From positions 1 to 40,193 of the IMG/VR virus record IMGVR_UViG_3300048447_000279: a DNA stretch of 40,193 nt. One strand, written 5' to 3'. Shown in pieces: positions 1 through 7,795 of the stretch. Every line of letters starts with the position of its first letter. Within the stretch, counting starts at the first letter, position 1. Both the position numbers and the translations under genes were made by a program. Source of the DNA: a virus. The notes under the pieces were generated by a model. The model did not search any database. It had not been told where the DNA came from and worked only from the letters and a program-made list of their open reading frames with translations.

Positions 1-2298
1 CAAGTGTTCCGCTAAAAACAATTTTTCATGCCCTTTGTTGTGTGCATTAGCGCGCAACAAGTCAATTTCGGACAATGGATGATTTGATACTAAATCATGC
101 GATTCATGCAACCCATCCATTCCTAAGATGTGTGTTATGTCCGAAGGGTCAGCCATGAAATGTGCTTCCGCTCCAACGAACGGTGCGAGCGTGTCACTTG
201 ATGGTACGCGCGGACGAGGCATGTCTTTGGTGAATGCTTCCATGTCCGCCGTTACACCACGACCAACTGCGCGAGTTGCCGCGGCTGGATTCTCAGCATC
301 CTTCAAGTCAACATACACCGCTTTGCCATCTTTGAACTGAGATTCCATCTCAAAAACCTCACCTTGACTGTATCCGTTCTTATCAGCAGTTAATTTCAAG
401 CGAGCGAGATTCTGTTCATCGAGGGCTTCATCGCCAACCATTTTGAATGAGTCGCGTAACTTTTCCTTCACGCGACCCTTCTTTGGTCCTTCTTGAGTCC
501 CTACTTTCCTGTTAGGGAAGTCTTGACGGAAGGAGGGGACGATAAGACGCTCCTGCTCACCTTCTTCGCCTCGTAGGGTATCAAACCAAACACCCGGCAT
601 TGCACCATCGCGCAAGTATCCAAAATCATCAAATTCTTCGTTTTGATTTCCATGAGCGCCCATGATTTCCGTCATTATCCCTAACACAGTCTGTTCATCT
701 TTTGCATCCTTCGGGTCACTCCAATCTTCGGGATAGTTGCGAGTGTAATGAAAGTCATTCATAGACTCCATCATCAAATCCATCTTGCCTTCAAACGCTA
801 CGGCTTCACCTGCTTTTTGAGCAAAGTCGTTGAGAAGTTCTTCACCGGCACTGCCTTTGAAAAATCCATCATCAAGCAGTGTTTTGAAATCGGGTATTTC
901 GTCAGTCATTTCAATATATTCTGTACCAAAAAGTTCGTCAACGATATGATGAGGATAAGCCCCTCCGCCAGTTATCTCTAAACCCTTTTCCTTCGCGTAT
1001 TCATCGACTGTATTTGAAAAATCAAAACTTTGTAGCAAACTATCTTGGAAGGGTGCAATGTCATTCAAGCGCCGACCTTTCTTGATATTGTCAGCCATTT
1101 CACTCGCGAACTCTTTTGGAGACTGCTCAAGTTTTCGTCTTAGGTCACTGTCCATCTTGTAACGATTAGGAGCCATGTGAGAACCACCCCTCTTCAATGC
1201 TCCACCAGCGTAAGAATGGCGTAGCGCAGTGTTGAAGACGCGACCGTGGAGCGCCATGTAAGAACCTACTTCGGTGTTGCCGTTTGTTATGCGGTTCAGT
1301 TCTTTTTGGCTCTCAGCACCCGTCAACTTCCAATGAGTAATGTCGCGTATCATATCATTCGGCAACATGTAAACACCGTCGCGGTATGCGTCAATTCCAA
1401 TGCGTTCCCGTGAAGGGTACACCCAACGCCCATCTTCGGTTTTGATGGCTTTGTTTTCTGCTACAACTTTACTCAAGGTTCTGCCTGCATCGTTATGTGG
1501 CTTTCCGCTCTCATCAAATCCTTTCCGCATAATGTAATCGCGAGGTAACCCTTCATTTTCCCACTGTTTGGCCCAAACGAAATACTCCTTCAAATGGTCT
1601 TTCTGTTGAGGAAATTTGTTCTCATAATCCTTTTTGAAATCTTGAAAACCTATGTCAAACATCTTCTCAATGTTGAAATTGTTACCACCCCAAGCACCAA
1701 GCAGGGTATCTTTCTTCAAAGTAGGGTGCAACTTCTTCGCGGCTTTTTTCATCGCCTTGTTGAAATCACCTGCTCTTCCGCGCGAAAACATCTTCCTCAT
1801 CAATTGATGAAGGACTGGTATGCTTTCGTAAGACGCATCGTCACCATAATTTGGAAACAAACCCATAGCGTGAACTGGATGGTGCGGTGTGTCAATAATG
1901 TCATGGTGTTCGTTATTTGGGCGCGTTTCGTGCCTCCACGCTGTTGCGTCGCGGACCATCTCATCTATGGCGTTGAGATTCCCTTCTTCAATCGCCTTCT
2001 CCAATTGCTCCTTTGTGAACAAACGAATGGCTCGATGTTGAGGATGACGAGCAGGTTCGTGTTTCGTGGAGCGTGCTCGGATGGTTTTTGACTCTTCAAA
2101 GGCTGTTGGTTTAAGCATCGTTGCGAGATAATTCTTCGCATCTTTGAGAAGTGGACTGAAAGAGATACCGTGATTGTTAAGGTTCTGTGCGCTAAAGAGA
2201 ACATTCGCCGCTTCGTTGCGAGCATCAATGCCCTTGACTAAAGCATCGTAAAAGTCGTTGACGACTCTTGCGTGATATTGCGAAGCGTTTTCTCGCAC
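1..2298 (-). CDS. Very large protein of unknown function, cut by the left window edge
   Basis: An open minus-strand frame of 766 codons runs from a GTG at 2298 to the first base of the window without a stop, so only the N-terminal part is seen. The start follows GAGGTGA, four bases before GTG, and the upstream gene stops at 2308, which fixes the beginning. The protein begins MRENASQYHARVV and is hydrophilic, rich in H, N, D and K, with no signal peptide, membrane segment or recognised domain. It is the last gene visible in the late arm, downstream of the portal and three small genes. Its size and position suggest a virion or internal protein; this is inference from context only. Confidence 0.8.
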   Translation of the reverse strand, partial: MRENASQYHARVVNDFYDALVKGIDARNEAANVLFSAQNLNNHGISFSPLLKDAKNYLATMLKPTAFEESKTIRARSTKHEPARHPQHRAIRLFTKEQLEKAIEEGNLNAIDEMVRDATAWRHETRPNNEHHDIIDTPHHPVHAMGLFPNYGDDASYESIPVLHQLMRKMFSRGRAGDFNKAMKKAAKKLHPTLKKDTLLGAWGGNNFNIEKMFDIGFQDFKKDYENKFPQQKDHLKEYFVWAKQWENEGLPRDYIMRKGFDESGKPHNDAGRTLSKVVAENKAIKTEDGRWVYPSRERIGIDAYRDGVYMLPNDMIRDITHWKLTGAESQKELNRITNGNTEVGSYMALHGRVFNTALRHSYAGGALKRGGSHMAPNRYKMDSDLRRKLEQSPKEFASEMADNIKKGRRLNDIAPFQDSLLQSFDFSNTVDEYAKEKGLEITGGGAYPHHIVDELFGTEYIEMTDEIPDFKTLLDDGFFKGSAGEELLNDFAQKAGEAVAFEGKMDLMMESMNDFHYTRNYPEDWSDPKDAKDEQTVLGIMTEIMGAHGNQNEEFDDFGYLRDGAMPGVWFDTLRGEEGEQERLIVPSFRQDFPNRKVGTQEGPKKGRVKEKLRDSFKMVGDEALDEQNLARLKLTADKNGYSQGEVFEMESQFKDGKAVYVDLKDAENPAAATRAVGRGVTADMEAFTKDMPRPRVPSSDTLAPFVGAEAHFMADPSDITHILGMDGLHESHDLVSNHPLSEIDLLRANAHNKGHEKLFLAEHL

Positions 2299-2307
2299 AC
2301 ATTCACC

Positions 2308-2661
2308 TCAAAGATAATCAGTGAGGTTGTATGCTCCTTGAGGATTCTTATCGGACGGGTCGCCTGCTTTATTCTCATGCGCCTCCAAAGCATTCTCATG
2401 AGGATTCGCGTTCTTGAACTTCACTTCTTCTTTCTTAGGAGCAGTCTTCTTCTTGTCTTCGACTTTAATCATTCTTTGATTGGTATCATAGTACCCTGTC
2501 TTGACAGGTTCAACACCAGTGACTTCGCTAAACAAATCAGCGTGTTCCGAACCAAACTCTTTGGTTTCTTTGTCAACCTTAGCAATCATTTCGTTTGCCT
2601 TTTGAATCATCTCATCAACATCGGGTGCAAACTTACCTGCTTCAACTTTCATTGGCTTCAT
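2308..2661 (-). CDS. Small charged protein, unknown
   Basis: 117 residues beginning MKPMKVEAGKFAPDV. The ATG lies inside the end of the preceding gene (ATGA overlap), with GGAGG about eight bases upstream. The N-terminal half looks helical and the C-terminal half is lysine/glutamate rich and probably disordered. I recognise no domain. It is co-transcribed with the portal upstream and the large partial gene downstream, so a minor virion or assembly role is possible but not shown. Confidence 0.75.
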   Translation of the reverse strand: MKPMKVEAGKFAPDVDEMIQKANEMIAKVDKETKEFGSEHADLFSEVTGVEPVKTGYYDTNQRMIKVEDKKKTAPKKEEVKFKNANPHENALEAHENKAGDPSDKNPQGAYNLTDYL

Positions 2662-3005
2662 TGGTCAATCCTCCTTCCTTCGGCTTGTGCGGCTGTGTCA
2701 GCCATAGCGTGAATTTCACTCCAATCCATTTCGTGCCATGCTTCGTTTGAATCCGGCATGCTAACTCCTGCATCATCAATAGCGTTGGCGGCTTTAGTAA
2801 TAACATCACTACGGTCACCGCGAAGTGGGTCGCCCCAAACATCTTCGTTGGCTGGTGTGTTTGCTCGAACAAATCCTGCGCGCTTGAGAAGTGTCATTGG
2901 AGAATCCATGCTTTTACGCATGCTGACTAATTCAGCGTCCATAGATTCCATTTTGCTGATGAGCGCTTTCATCAACACCATAGCATCGGTGTTGTCGTCG
3001 CTCAT
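2658..3005 (-). CDS. Small acidic helical protein, unknown
   Basis: 115 residues from the ATG at 3005 (MSDDNTDAMVLMKAL). A GTG two codons upstream (3011) is also open, but AGGTG sits five bases before the ATG, which favours 3005. The first 40 residues (KALISKMESMDAELVSMRKSM) look like a short coiled coil; the rest is acidic. No known domain is visible. Gene ends overlap on both sides, as is normal in this operon. Confidence 0.72.
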   Translation of the reverse strand: MSDDNTDAMVLMKALISKMESMDAELVSMRKSMDSPMTLLKRAGFVRANTPANEDVWGDPLRGDRSDVITKAANAIDDAGVSMPDSNEAWHEMDWSEIHAMADTAAQAEGRRIDQ

Positions 3006-3007
3006 GT

Positions 3008-3346
3008 TCACACCTGTCCTTGCTTCTTGAAGATTCCACCAATGCGGTCGGGTCCAATGTAACCCATTGGTCTGTCACCTTTCGCGATAACACCCTGTGT
3101 GCTATTGAATTGCATAACAGGTACACCACCAGCGAATCGGTCATTGACACCAAGAACACGACTGCCCCCTTGTTCGGACTTGTAAATTTGCGTCACATCG
3201 TCGGCGAGAAAATCACTGGTTGATTGAATACTACGCAAGAATTGCTCTGCTGACACAAGGTCGTTATTAGCAAGCGCGACTTTGAACTCCGATAATGCAG
3301 ATTCAAGTTTGCGCACCATTGGGTCCATCTTCGTTAGGAGGCTCAT
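3008..3346 (-). CDS. Small protein next to the portal gene, unknown
   Basis: 112 residues beginning MSLLTKMDPMVRKLE. The first half is helical (KLESALSEFKVALANN) and the second is glycine rich. GGAGG lies only one base before the first ATG, an unusually tight spacing, so the internal ATG at 3328 (MDPMVRK) is an alternative start. It directly follows the portal gene in the same operon, a position often held by assembly or head genes in tailed viruses, but nothing in the sequence identifies it. Confidence 0.7.
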   Translation of the reverse strand: MSLLTKMDPMVRKLESALSEFKVALANNDLVSAEQFLRSIQSTSDFLADDVTQIYKSEQGGSRVLGVNDRFAGGVPVMQFNSTQGVIAKGDRPMGYIGPDRIGGIFKKQGQV

Positions 3347-3377
3347 GCCTCCGACGAAGACGCATCACCACTTTAAC

Positions 3378-5216
3378 CTATTGGAACCCGCTATCTTTTT
3401 GTTTCGCGGTGGGGTCTGTGGCAGACTGGATGCTGTCAAGGGCCTGTTCTATGGGTGTTTTCTTCGCGCCCCTTTGATTTTTCTTAGGTGAAGGAGCGCC
3501 CGATTGATGCGTTTCGGAACTGATAGGAGCAGGTCCATTATCGCGTTGCCCTGTTCCTTCACCAAGCCCGATAGCCTTCTCCATCATCATGATTTGTCCC
3601 GGCCCACCGGGTGGAGGCCCTCCACCGCCCGGCGGAAGCCCACCTCCGGGCGGCATCATTGGACCCCCACCCTGTGGAGGTATGCCGCCCCCCGGCGGCA
3701 TAGGTGGAGGCATACCGCCACCCGGTGGCATTCCACCCGGTGGCATTCCCATTCCGCCCATACCGCCAGCCTGTTGCTGTGCGGCTTCTTGTGGGTCGGG
3801 TTTCTTGTAAGTAAATCGTATGTCGCGTCCGGCATCTTCTGTAAGTTCGGGCTGGAAACCAAGCCCTTGCATGCGCTGTGCAATGTTGACTTCTTGTTCA
3901 TCGCGACGAAGGCGTGTGATTTCATCTTCTTCTTCGTTAGGATAAAGTGTTAAACACCAATCACTAACACCCATTTGCTCAAGCAAACGAGGGAAGAGTT
4001 CACGGGAATACAATTTTTGCCCCGATTCGACAGCGCGGTTGGTGACGAGAATTTGCATTCCTTCATTATTCAAACCGCCCGATTTTCCAGTATCCATCAT
4101 GAAAACATTGGACACACCATAAAACGCGGCTATGCGCATTCGTATTTCATCGCGGATTTGAGAATACTGCATCTCGTCAAGACTGTCCATGAAACGAACA
4201 AACTCGACTTTACCGCGACCGGATGCTGACTCAACACCAACCTTTGGAATGTAGTGAGGGTCGCGCTCCATCTTCTCTTCTGCTCCCTTCCAAAAGGATG
4301 CTGTCGATTGTATGTTGTCGGTTGTAATAGCAAGAACACCGCGCGGTATGCGTCGCTTTTGGTATGCAAGGTAAATGTAATTATCCATAGCAGTAAGGCT
4401 CATTGCTTGCCGCCACATGCTCGCGACAGGAGAACGACCATACAACTTCGATGGGTTGAATTTTGATATATGCAGAACTTCTCCTTCAAGGTAATACTGT
4501 GTTTTACCACTACCTGCGGTGTTGATGTAGTGAATGTCTTGCAACGGTAGAGAGCATATTTCACATTTTTTGTGGTCCCCGTTATGAGAGTAGGTCTTGT
4601 CGCGGTGAACAGGGCATAGAAGGTATCGTCCTCCGCGCTTACCTGCTTTATCAGCAACAATACGCATGAATGTAGGGTCGCCGCGAATCAACTCTTTGAT
4701 TCGGAAAAATTCAATTTTACCACTACTGGGGTCAATGAAGTATTCCTTGAGAAGAATGAGGAAAGCATCGTCAACAATATCCAAATCCCATTCAACCTCT
4801 TTCATCACTTCAATAAAAGATTGGTCCATGCTGTTTCGCTGTTTCATCAACCATCGCGGGTAAAGAATTTGGTCAGCGTCGGGACTGTCAAATTCTTCGT
4901 TCCCACAAATGCGACACTCAGTGACAGTATCATGTTGATATTCTTCTTCGCAGTTCGTGCATTTCTTGTGGTATTTCTTCTCCCAATAATACCCGCGACG
5001 AAAAATTTCTTGACATAGAGTGTTAATCGTAGTGCGAAGAATAATTGATTCTTGAACAGTCGCGTAAAGAGCAGGTATTGATACACCTTGAACAAGAACA
5101 GGTTCTTGAATACCCGTCTTCCACAAAGGCATCTGCGGTTCGGGTGTTGTTCGTCGGTTGAACGGTTTCGTTATCGAGGATAAGAAACGCCCCACTAAGC
5201 CTTGTTTTTCTGCCAT
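3378..5216 (-). CDS. Portal protein with zinc-binding insertions and a Pro/Gly-rich tail
   Basis: 612 residues. The body has the layout of tailed-virus portal proteins: an N-terminal clip/wing region and a helical core with the typical stretch IRMRIAAFYGVSNVFMM (around 360-375) followed by GLNNEGMQ. The portal forms the ring through which DNA enters the capsid and to which the terminase docks. Two cysteine clusters are inserted, C86/C89/C101/C104 and C201/H204/C218/C221, which look like zinc knuckles. From about residue 480 the chain becomes a long Met/Pro/Gly-rich low-complexity tail, unusual for a portal. The ATG at 5216 shares its A with the TAA of the preceding gene, and GGAGATGAT lies upstream. 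The call is from recalled family resemblance, not a search. Confidence 0.85.
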   Translation of the reverse strand: MAEKQGLVGRFLSSITKPFNRRTTPEPQMPLWKTGIQEPVLVQGVSIPALYATVQESIILRTTINTLCQEIFRRGYYWEKKYHKKCTNCEEEYQHDTVTECRICGNEEFDSPDADQILYPRWLMKQRNSMDQSFIEVMKEVEWDLDIVDDAFLILLKEYFIDPSSGKIEFFRIKELIRGDPTFMRIVADKAGKRGGRYLLCPVHRDKTYSHNGDHKKCEICSLPLQDIHYINTAGSGKTQYYLEGEVLHISKFNPSKLYGRSPVASMWRQAMSLTAMDNYIYLAYQKRRIPRGVLAITTDNIQSTASFWKGAEEKMERDPHYIPKVGVESASGRGKVEFVRFMDSLDEMQYSQIRDEIRMRIAAFYGVSNVFMMDTGKSGGLNNEGMQILVTNRAVESGQKLYSRELFPRLLEQMGVSDWCLTLYPNEEEDEITRLRRDEQEVNIAQRMQGLGFQPELTEDAGRDIRFTYKKPDPQEAAQQQAGGMGGMGMPPGGMPPGGGMPPPMPPGGGIPPQGGGPMMPPGGGLPPGGGGPPPGGPGQIMMMEKAIGLGEGTGQRDNGPAPISSETHQSGAPSPKKNQRGAKKTPIEQALDSIQSATDPTAKQKDSGFQ

Positions 5217-6616
5217 TAAATCATCTCCACAAGTCGGGTAGCGTCGTCAAGGAGACGAAGGGTTTCACCGTCCCGACTAAACATTGCACGAACTCCCACC
5301 TCATCAATGTTCCACTCCTTCAACAGTTCTTCGCGTTTATCCGGTACATCTTTCCAATTCAACCATTTAACAATGCGATACAACTCATCACGGCGAGATT
5401 TCATAATGTCAGTTTTACGCCCGCGCAAATCAAGCAACTCAATAACCGCACCAGCCTGTCCCTTTTTCATTCGCAAATGTTTGGTAATACCCTTCATCAA
5501 TTTTCTTAAGTCTGCTTCACTGTAAAATTGCAAGCGGTGTTGAGTGCGTCGGCTGTTTTTATGAATTTTCAAATCAGTTTGCAAAACCCCACAACCAAGT
5601 GCTTTGTGTAAATTCTCACAATGCATCTTACCTCGCTCACCCGTAGCGATGAAACCAGCGCGCGGCTCCATCCTCTTCGTGATGGTAATGTAACCGTCTG
5701 CGTCAAGGAACCCTGCGGCGTAGGCCCATACATCTTTGAAAATGACAGTATCGTCGCGTACAATTCCCCACGATGAGCCAATCTTCTCTATGTTGTAATC
5801 AACACCATGCATTTTGAGAATCATGCTTAATCGGTTAGCAGAAAGATTTCTTGCCTTCTCAATGCTTGCACACAACTCGTTTGAAGAAAGAGGGCCACGC
5901 TCTTCAAGAATTGCATGCGCTTTTGTCAACACAATTGCATCAGTTTTCTTGATGTTATCAACAGAGTGTAAAGAATTTCTCCATTCCTTTTTTGCATCTT
6001 TTTTGAGTTGTTGAGCCTGTTTCCATATTGCTCTTTGCTCATCGTTGAAGTTTCCATCAATGAGTAGTAATTTGGTTATGGCATCGTTGGCCTTCTCCCA
6101 CTGAACGCATGCTCGTCGCAAAGAGTATTCTCGCGAACCGCCGTGTTTTCTTAGCGCTTGTAAGTCTCGTTCGTTTATCCCTAAACTGCGAACAGTGTTC
6201 TCATGCTTACCAATCCAATCAATGGATTGGAGCGTAGCCTCCACTTCTTGTTTCTTTGCAATACGGATAGCGTCAATTGCATGGTCAATGGCCTCACGCA
6301 TATCTTTATTCTCACGCCGAGCCATTCTCAAGTCTTTGACCAAATCACCAGCATCGCGACCGAACATAGATTGGAACCATCCACCATCGGGGAGTGACCG
6401 TTTTATTTGTCGGTCAATCAACCCTCGCATCTTTCTCTCTTCCTCAGCCTCTTCAAGTTGATTCGGGCGCGCGGGTGTAGGGTTAGCATTCACTTGCCCT
6501 TCGCCTTGAGAAACAGGCGTAGGAGCATCCCCAAAAGAGGGTCCGCGTATGTTTGTTTTAACAAGCGGATGATTGCTCAACATCTCTTCGATAGTGCTCA
6601 AATCAATTCCGCTCAT
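5216..6616 (-). CDS. LAGLIDADG-motif protein with helical N-terminus, between small genes and portal
   Basis: 466 residues. Residues 1-60 are low-complexity, 60-220 are strongly helical and charged, about 225-292 resemble a winged helix (ILEERGPLSSNELCASIE), and the motif AAGFLDADGYI starts at about residue 300, followed by a basic region (KHLRMKKGQAGAVIELLDLR). This matches one LAGLIDADG homing-endonuclease motif. Free-standing homing endonucleases lack such a long structural N-terminus, so the domain may have been captured for DNA binding, or it could be an active nuclease in a packaging locus. The ATG at 6616 follows GAGGTGA and lies within the last codons of the small upstream gene. Confidence 0.75.
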   Translation of the reverse strand: MSGIDLSTIEEMLSNHPLVKTNIRGPSFGDAPTPVSQGEGQVNANPTPARPNQLEEAEEERKMRGLIDRQIKRSLPDGGWFQSMFGRDAGDLVKDLRMARRENKDMREAIDHAIDAIRIAKKQEVEATLQSIDWIGKHENTVRSLGINERDLQALRKHGGSREYSLRRACVQWEKANDAITKLLLIDGNFNDEQRAIWKQAQQLKKDAKKEWRNSLHSVDNIKKTDAIVLTKAHAILEERGPLSSNELCASIEKARNLSANRLSMILKMHGVDYNIEKIGSSWGIVRDDTVIFKDVWAYAAGFLDADGYITITKRMEPRAGFIATGERGKMHCENLHKALGCGVLQTDLKIHKNSRRTQHRLQFYSEADLRKLMKGITKHLRMKKGQAGAVIELLDLRGRKTDIMKSRRDELYRIVKWLNWKDVPDKREELLKEWNIDEVGVRAMFSRDGETLRLLDDATRLVEMI

Positions 6617-6740
6617 GATGAATCACCTCACCGCTCCCGTCCATCGCTAAGGGACTACCATTTTTAACCCAACAGGGTTTACAAAATCCGAAAGGATAAA
6701 TTACGGGGGTGTGATAACATTCCCCGCAGTAAGTTGGCAT
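6603..6740 (-). CDS. 45-residue zinc-finger-like protein
   Basis: A short open frame beginning MPTYCGECYHTPV and ending VIHHERN. Its ATG shares the final A of the TAA of the preceding gene (TAATG), with AGGTGG about eight bases upstream; its end overlaps the next start by 14 bases. The residues CGEC and CKPCW form a paired CxxC zinc-knuckle pattern. Overlap on both sides plus the conserved-looking cysteines make it a convincing gene despite its size. The function is unknown. Confidence 0.72.
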   Translation of the reverse strand: MPTYCGECYHTPVIYPFGFCKPCWVKNGSPLAMDGSGEVIHHERN

Positions 6741-7417
6741 TAACAGTTCCACCTTTTCAACGACGCGCCTTTGGGAGTGAGTTTACCGCCTTTGCTCGTA
6801 GCACCTTTCATGCCACTCATACGAGCGCAAAAAGACTTGCGCCTCTTGGCCTTCTTCGAGCCGGGTTTGAGTTTGCTTGGCTTGGTTGTCACGGGGGGTT
6901 TGAGGTTTGCACCACTCTTGCGCTTAGCGGCGGCTCGACCTTTAGCGTTCAATCCACCTTTCTTACTATGCTTGTTTGGGTTGTACCCGTGGAAGGGTTT
7001 GCTCTTCTTCTTTGCCTTAAGCATGGTTGATGAGATTTCCATTGGTGAACAACATGTGCAGAAAGAAACTTCTTTCGCAATCTCATCTTTTGTCATGTTC
7101 GCTAATTCTTCCGCTGTTATTGGTTCATGCATTATGTATTCGTAGTCCATCTTAACCACCGTAGGCTTGCCGCCCACTCCTTGTTTTTTGCTACGCTTGC
7201 GTTTTGTAGCCGCGCGTTTTTGACCCGATGACATAGAGCCACTGGTCTTGGGAGTCTTGTTTGATACCTTGACAGATGGGCGACACTTTGGATAACCCTT
7301 AGAGGATTTGTTGGCTTTGCTACGCCCACATGGAGGATGCTTACCATCCTTACCTGTGCGCGAAACATCAACCCACTTTTCCTTGAACCAACGGTTCAAG
7401 TTTTTCTCAACTGTCAT
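6740..7417 (-). CDS. Lys/Arg-rich marine-phage-type protein (KSFCARM ... KRWNC)
   Basis: 225 residues, highly basic. The N-terminus (EKWVDVSRTGKDGKHPPCG, then GYPKCRPSVKV and SSGQKRAATKRKR) and the C-terminus (KSFCARMSGMKG, ending LKRWNC) match two motif sets that I recall from small uncharacterised proteins of marine phages and large viruses (DUF6321/DUF5872-like; names from memory). Here both sit in one chain, joined by a middle section with CTCC. The composition suggests nucleic-acid or DNA-condensing contact inside the virion, but the role is not known. The ATG overlaps the preceding stop (ATGA). Confidence 0.78.
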   Translation of the reverse strand: MTVEKNLNRWFKEKWVDVSRTGKDGKHPPCGRSKANKSSKGYPKCRPSVKVSNKTPKTSGSMSSGQKRAATKRKRSKKQGVGGKPTVVKMDYEYIMHEPITAEELANMTKDEIAKEVSFCTCCSPMEISSTMLKAKKKSKPFHGYNPNKHSKKGGLNAKGRAAAKRKSGANLKPPVTTKPSKLKPGSKKAKRRKSFCARMSGMKGATSKGGKLTPKGASLKRWNC

Positions 7418-7578
7418 ACCACACGCACCATCTTTTTCAAAGCAGTTTTTTGTTTATCCATCAAAGCATAGCATGGACATTTGGGAGATTTAGCAGAACA
7501 TTGATTCCCTTCAATCATGCAAACGCATGGAGTTTTTTTTGTGCCACCGCAACAGCATTTGTCTTTCTTGAGTTTCAT
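7414..7578 (-). CDS. 54-residue cysteine-rich protein
   Basis: Begins MKLKKDKCCCGGTKK. It contains CCC, CVC, a lone Cys and CPC, eight cysteines in 54 residues, then a basic tail. AGGAGG lies ten bases before the ATG at 7578, and the stop overlaps the next start (ATGA). The Cys pattern suggests zinc binding. It belongs to the run of tiny Cys/Lys-rich genes between the terminase and the LAGLIDADG gene. The function is unknown. Confidence 0.75.
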   Translation of the reverse strand: MKLKKDKCCCGGTKKTPCVCMIEGNQCSAKSPKCPCYALMDKQKTALKKMVRVV

Positions 7579-7766
7579 TTCTTCTTGCCTCCTTTCTTTT
7601 TCTTGAATTTACCTTGACAGTATTGAACGGCCCATCCATTTGCATACGCGCTTGGATAAACTTTGAACTTCCGCTTTGCCGCGGCCTTACCCGCTGGACA
7701 CAACTTCTTCTCAAGGTAGCCAAACGCGGCATTGCCCGCGAAGCAAAATTGACAATCACAACTCAT
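7575..7766 (-). CDS. 63-residue basic protein with YPSAYANGWAV motif
   Basis: Begins MSCDCQFCFAGNAAFG and ends in a lysine run. The stretch FKVYPSAYANGWAVQYCQGK is one I recognise from small proteins of marine phages and giant viruses, whose role has not been established. There is a CDCQFC cluster at the N-terminus. The ribosome site before the ATG at 7766 is weak (GGGGG), so translation may depend on the terminase ahead of it. The stop overlaps the next ATG. Confidence 0.75.
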   Translation of the reverse strand: MSCDCQFCFAGNAAFGYLEKKLCPAGKAAAKRKFKVYPSAYANGWAVQYCQGKFKKKKGGKKK

Positions 7767-7795
7767 TCAAAACCCCCATTCATCAAACGGATACA

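Noticed and set aside
1594-2091. 165-codon plus-strand frame in the left-edge gene
   Set aside because: The minus-strand frame there is open for 766 codons with a good start, so this is a shadow.
3504-3953. Plus-strand frame opposite the Pro/Gly-rich portal tail, and a second Pro/Gly-rich one at 3589
   Set aside because: Shadows of the GC-rich low-complexity coding region; no ribosome site.
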